Both the position numbers and the translations under genes were made by a program. From Cycas panzhihuaensis (Eukaryota > Cycadophyta), in NCBI GenBank assembly GCA_023213395.1, contig CM041465.1, forward strand, positions 104,725,741 to 104,789,740: 64,000 nt of DNA, given 5' to 3'. Positions 59,723-64,000 of the stretch are shown here, piece by piece. The notes under the pieces are model-generated. The model did not search any database, was not told the DNA's origin, and saw only the letters and a list, made by a program, of their open reading frames with translations. How positions within the stretch are numbered: position 1 is the stretch's first letter; each line of letters opens with the position of its first letter.

Positions 59723-59740
59723 CCCCAGTATGGTCACCAG
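59723..59740 (-). other. Tat-A primer binding site
   Basis: The minus strand reads CTGGTGACCATACTGGGG next to the LTR end, one base different from Tat-B. Confidence 0.72.
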
Positions 59741-60889
59741 TGAAACGCGTCTATGAGGTGGTCTCCTACGCTTAGCAAGATATGACTATATAAAACTGAG
59801 TCAGGCTAAGAGTCGGATCAATCAGTAAGAAAACACCATGCAGGGCATCCGTGCACCAGAGCACGGATTTGAGACCTGCAAATGGCACTTAGTTGCTTTA
59901 AGGTGATCTTGGGAGAGGGACACAAGGCGAGGCCTTGGGTCGTCCCAAAGGGTAAGGCCCTCCTACCCCTTGGATGGTCGGGAAGAGGAAGAAGGGACCT
60001 AAAGGGGTGCGTCTTCTCAAGAAAGAGAGAAGGCGATGTGCAAGTGAGTATGCATAGTATGATATGCTATGTGTGGGCTAATCGAAGAAGTGAGAGATGA
60101 GTAACTCACATTCAAGGAAAACTGCCTATACGTAATAAAAATAACTACGAACAAAGGATACGCAAATGCAAAGATGTATTCCTTTCCTTTTTTCTATTTC
60201 CTACATGTTTTAATATGCAAACATATGCATGGAGGAAAAATGTTGTAGGAAAAAACAAAAGGAAAAGAAGAATACCTGGACACGGCGTGCGAACGAGGTG
60301 TTACAATCTTCGTTTCTTTGTATGCCTTACCACTCTAACTTGTCACGTAGGTGAGACCAGTCGGCGATGATTGTGGTGAGCGGTTAAGGGGCTATCTTAC
60401 CTCTCCAAATGTGCAAAAGAAGCAAAGCAAAGCGAAGGCAAAGACAGCGAAAAAAAAACAAGGAAAAGTAACTAATAAGAGGCTAACCCGTTAACAAACT
60501 CGCCTCGTGTGTATCGCCACTATTGCAAGACCTGTCAGTCAAACATGCAAGTTTGTCCCTCCTGGAAGTGGGGGTACTAAATATATCTACTATATGTATG
60601 CATAAATATAAAGGGGTTGAAATCAAATTAAATTAAGAACACGTGCACATTACTCTAAGAACTCCAAATAGGACTCAAGCAAGCATCAACACCAGCCGGT
60701 ACCCAAAGGGAAAAGAGTTAGCCTCGGAATGGCTAGCTCACCCACAGAAATCCCCACGTGGCCTCGGGGAAAGAGAAATAAACTATATTGACTGTGTGGG
60801 ACAGTAAGAAAGAGAGAAGGGAAACCAGCAAAATAATGTACAAGCACACCCAAGGGATGAGATGCTATGAGCAGCAAATCATCAAGTTC
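59741..60889 (-). repeat. Tat-A 5' LTR, truncated
   Basis: It is closely similar to 45690-46842. Homology stops abruptly at 60889, so about 1.5 kb of U3, including the 20-bp repeats and TATA box, is gone. This copy could not have its normal promoter. Confidence 0.87.
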
Positions 60890-62305
60890 GCACATCCTCG
60901 GCAAGATCTGCGCACTTCATGTTGATGCCGTGCAACTTTCAAACATTAAAAAAATTGATTTTTTTAATCTTATGATTCATGAATTTAGTGAAATCACATT
61001 AAATCAGATTTAAAATAGCTTCAGGTCCACTTTAGCCCCTCTATTTGATCACATTAAGGCTGCATATGACCTTTTTCTTTTGACTAAAGGGCATATTTCA
61101 AGCCTAAATAAACTTGATTTAATATTTTTGGGTTGTGCAAAAGTTATAAACTTATTTGAATAACTTTTCACATCCATTAGCCCCCTAACAGCATCAGTAG
61201 GTGGTCACGTGGGGTCTACAGGTGACTAGGGGCCAATCCAAAGGGGGCTTAACCCCGTTTTCAGTTGATTTTTGGGCATAAAAAGGTACATGTACTGTTT
61301 CTACAATATCTCCTCAACTCTATGTCTGGTTTTCAAACCGTTTAAAGCACCAGAAAGCTAATTCAGAGCTCTAGAACTCAGAATCAAATTAAGCTAGATT
61401 TGGTGTTGATTTAATAAAGATATTATTTGATCAATTTACACTTTATATTTGAGCTATTTGAGCCTTATTTTTCAAGATTTGAAGGCATTATTTAGTTTTA
61501 TCGAGGTTCTTTTGCTAGATTAGGTTATGGCTTATTATTTTTAGATATTCAATTCTGATTTTAAAGGCTAATAAATTCTTGGTGATGTTTCATGTGTAGG
61601 TATTACTCTTGGAAGGTTGAAGAAGTCAACTCTCAAAGCTTGGCCCATCAAGAGCACTCTAAACCTACCCTTGTTATTTTAATTCACTTTATTTCTTCTT
61701 TATTTCATTTATTGCATTAAAGAAAACCTTTTGTATGTAAGAAACTCACTTTAAAAATTAATTTTTCACATTAAAAAGATAACTTCTGAATTAAACCCCC
61801 ATTTCCAACCTTGCAAGGGGAACGATTAAGACCCTTGAAGTTACCACCACACACACGCCCTTGGCCTACTCATATTGGATGAGGAACATCATTAGTTATA
61901 AGGTGTATTTGGTGGCAGGCTAAGGAGGAGACCATATCTTTTGGAGTTTGAAGACCAGGCTAGACCCAGGGGGGTGAGTGCCTTAGTTAGTAAGTTCTCA
62001 CTGCTAAATCTGTCATTTAGCATAAGACTAGTGCAAGTGGGGAAACAAATCATGGGGGTCTTAGGACCTTCTTAGTAGCCCATGTACTAAGGTATATCAA
62101 GCCCTTGAGCTTACGTACTGGTATATCGAGTCCCTGGTTTACCACTTGTGGGTAGGCGCCATTAGATAAGATAGTAACTAAGAGCTTTCCTGGAGACCCT
62201 TTGCCTTAGAATCCTAGATTAGAAGCCACTTAGGTAGATTAGTACCTCATCACACAAAAATTTAAAAAACATCAAACACAACAAAAAAATAAAACTCTTT
62301 CAAAC
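60890..62305 (+). other. Leader-like stretch before Copia-3 gag
   Basis: No gene. Near 62087-62145 a short theme (GGTATATCAAGCCCTTGAG, then GGTATATCGAGTCCCTGG) is repeated. It is probably the leader of Copia-3, with the missing part left of Tat-A at 45221-45689; this is an inference. Confidence 0.4.
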
Positions 62306-64000
62306 ATGGCATTACCAATGCTTCTTTCCAACAACATCAAACTCAACGGCATTAATAACTTTATACTTTGGAAAAAATAATTAAAAAACTTACTTATTAT
62401 AAATGAATATTGGGCCTATGTCAATGGGGACATACCCATGCCTAAGCCCACTCAAGATCTAAATGATCCCACTAAAACTATTCCACCTGATCTTATAGCC
62501 TTAGTCAAATTTAAAGCTAAGGATAACATAGCATTATCCTTCCTTCACTTGGCAGTTGAAGACCAAGTGGATCAAAATATTGAAACAGTACAATGCTCAA
62601 ATAAAGCTTGGACCATACTTTGTTCACTCTACGAGAGGAAGGAGGAATCTAAGTCTCTTACCCTTAAGGCTCACCTATTTTCCATGCCTTTTTCTAGAAA
62701 TATTACAAATCATTTAACCAAAGTCAAAACTATTAGAAACTAATTGATTATCCTTAGTGAGCCATCTTCTGACCATGATCTAATCTCAAGCATTATAAAC
62801 ATTTTACCCATTAAATACAACTCCTTTGTCTTTAAGTTACATGATAACTACTCTAAGATAGACTTCATAACCTTTAAGGGGCTCTTGCTACAAGAGGAAA
62901 ATATTCTCAATTGACTAGGGGTGACATCAACATCTGACTCAGCTCCAGCCTTTGTAGCCTGAAACTTAGAAAAGGATAAGATTGTTAATAGAGTAGCCCA
63001 ATAGCTTAGTTAGCAATAAGACTTAGCTCAACTCTTGGACTCTCTCTCTCTATATCACAAGAGTTACATCAGCAGTGAACTTAGTAGCATCTTATTGGCA
63101 CCTCCTCCTCCTCCTATCTAAATCAGCAGCTTCAACAAGTATAGCATTAACCACAGAGAAAGTCTTAAAAGAATCACCAGGGTAAACAAAATATAACCTA
63201 TCTCTACTGTGGAAGATCTGGTTACCTAGTTGTTGAATATCGGAGAAGACAAGCTGATTTACAACTCTTGCAAAACCAAGGGAGCCAAGCACATAGGCTA
63301 GTCTATCAACCCCCCAATTATCAATACGAAGCACCTTCATATCATCAAGGAGGCCCTAATTACAATCAACAAAGACAAGGAGCTTCTTATCAACAAGGAG
63401 GACCATGCCCCCCTCAAGGAGACCCTTTTCCACAACAAGGAGGCCCTTATTATCAATATGGTGGTCTAGTTCAACAATAAGGAGGCCCTTTCCACCCACA
63501 AGGGGGGGCATCATATCAACCTCAAGGCCAATTCTATTAGCAGAATTGGAATCCAAGGTCCACACAAGGTCAAAGACCTCAAAATAAGAAATGGTTCATA
63601 AATAGGAATTAAAGGAACCAATAATATAATAAACAACAAGGTGGCAATATGGAAGATGGCCAAAACTCCTCCTCCAATAACCTATTTTTTGCAATATTAT
63701 CCTCCCAACTTGATGAGACCACATGGCTTCTTCATTCTGGTGCAACAAGACATATGATAGCTTCTGAAGAAATGTTGGAAGAGACCCAACCAATCAACAC
63801 TCAAACGGTCACATTTGAGGACAACATGACTTATAATGTGACCAAAATTGGTTAGGTACTAATCACATTAAAGGGCTCCAACATTAGACACCACATTAGT
63901 AATGTGTTCCTTATACTTAGTATGAAGATGAACCTACTTTCTATCAATCAAATGAATAAGCAGAACTTAGATGTCCTCTTTAGCTAGGGCATTTATAGAA
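62306..64000 (+). pseudogene. Copia-3 gag and start of protease, broken, runs off the window
   Basis: The ATG at 62306 gives MALPMLLSNNIKLNGINNF. IALVKFKAKDNIALSFLHLA and VDQNIE follow, as in Copia-1 and Copia-2. In place of a zinc knuckle, the C-terminal part (63268-63540) is a Gln/Gly/Pro/Tyr-rich series with the repeated motif QQGGP. The protease near 63721 reads WLLHSGATRHM with the catalytic Asp replaced by His, followed by FEDNMTYNV and MNLLSINQMNKQ. Several stops and at least one frameshift occur. Integrase and later domains are beyond the end. Confidence 0.85.
63268..63540 (+). repeat. Repeats encoding QQGGP-type low-complexity segment
   Basis: CAACAAGGAGGCCC-like units recur every 24-36 bp and encode YQQGGP, PFPQQGGPYYQYGG and similar. 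The number of units is six or seven depending on how degenerate ones are counted. Confidence 0.7.

Larger units (their letters stand above)
45690..60889 (-). mobile_element. Tat-A, near-complete large gypsy Tat-type retrotransposon
   Basis: On the minus strand it holds a truncated 5' LTR (60889-59741), primer site, gag, protease, RT, RNase H and integrase. A 30-nt motif, an antisense PMD-like gene, an extra RNase H, a polypurine tract and a full 3' LTR (48337-45690) follow. At 15.2 kb, with about 1.5 kb of 5' LTR lost, it is in the size range of Tat/Ogre elements. This copy is the best guide to the architecture. Stops and frameshifts are far fewer than in Tat-C or Tat-D, and the integrase D, D, E residues are intact. 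Confidence 0.88.

Noticed and set aside
1-64000. Host genes, tRNA or CRISPR-like arrays
   Set aside because: All protein-like blocks trace to retrotransposons except the unassigned relic at 43560-44990. Regularly spaced repeats here are short tandem units without spacers.

Overview
This is a repeat-dominated stretch of a large plant nuclear genome, almost certainly from a seed plant. The evidence is the type of elements present: Ty1/copia elements with plant initiator-Met primer sites and YVDD-type reverse transcriptase, and very large Ty3/gypsy elements of the Tat type with LTRs near 2.7 kb, a proline-rich gag and extra genes. I find no convincing host gene, tRNA, rRNA or CRISPR array. Every retrotransposon gene is broken by stops and frameshifts. 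Many of these are C-to-T or G-to-A changes, as expected for old methylated heterochromatin. The species cannot be named from this window.

Layout. Positions 1-679 are the U3 end of a minus-strand Tat LTR (Z). A complete Copia-1 (683-8462, LTRs about 8% different by eye) sits beside it, followed by an older truncated Copia-2 (8463-12390). After an unassigned stretch and a purine-rich tract comes Tat-B (minus, 14765-19496: 5' LTR, primer site and gag only). Tat-C (plus, 19497-30690) is interrupted by a complete Copia-4 (19730-25095, target duplication ACATT). Tat-D (plus, about 30691-42119) carries integrase, an antisense gene, a second RNase H and an LTR, and is split by a minus-strand LTR element E (35631-39902). 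An unrecognised coding-like stretch follows (43560-44990), then a primer site with a striking hairpin (45128-45238). Tat-A (minus, 45690-60889) is the best-preserved Tat element. The 5' part of Copia-3 gag and protease (62306-64000) closes the window.

The most interesting system is the shared architecture of Tat-A, Tat-C and Tat-D. Downstream of integrase each carries, in antisense, a decayed gene with a plant-mobile-domain (PMD)-like core. In Tat-A and Tat-D, and less clearly in Tat-C, this is followed by a linker and coiled-coil tail. In Tat-A and Tat-D the antisense gene is followed, in sense orientation, by an extra RNase H-like domain just before the polypurine tract and 3' LTR. A 20-bp periodic repeat lies in the LTR promoter and again just upstream of the antisense gene, so the two convergent transcription units may share a regulator. 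A hairpin with a TA tract separates the convergent genes in Tat-A and Tat-C. A 30-nt motif at the end of pol is present in all three elements and is expanded to four tandem copies in Tat-C.
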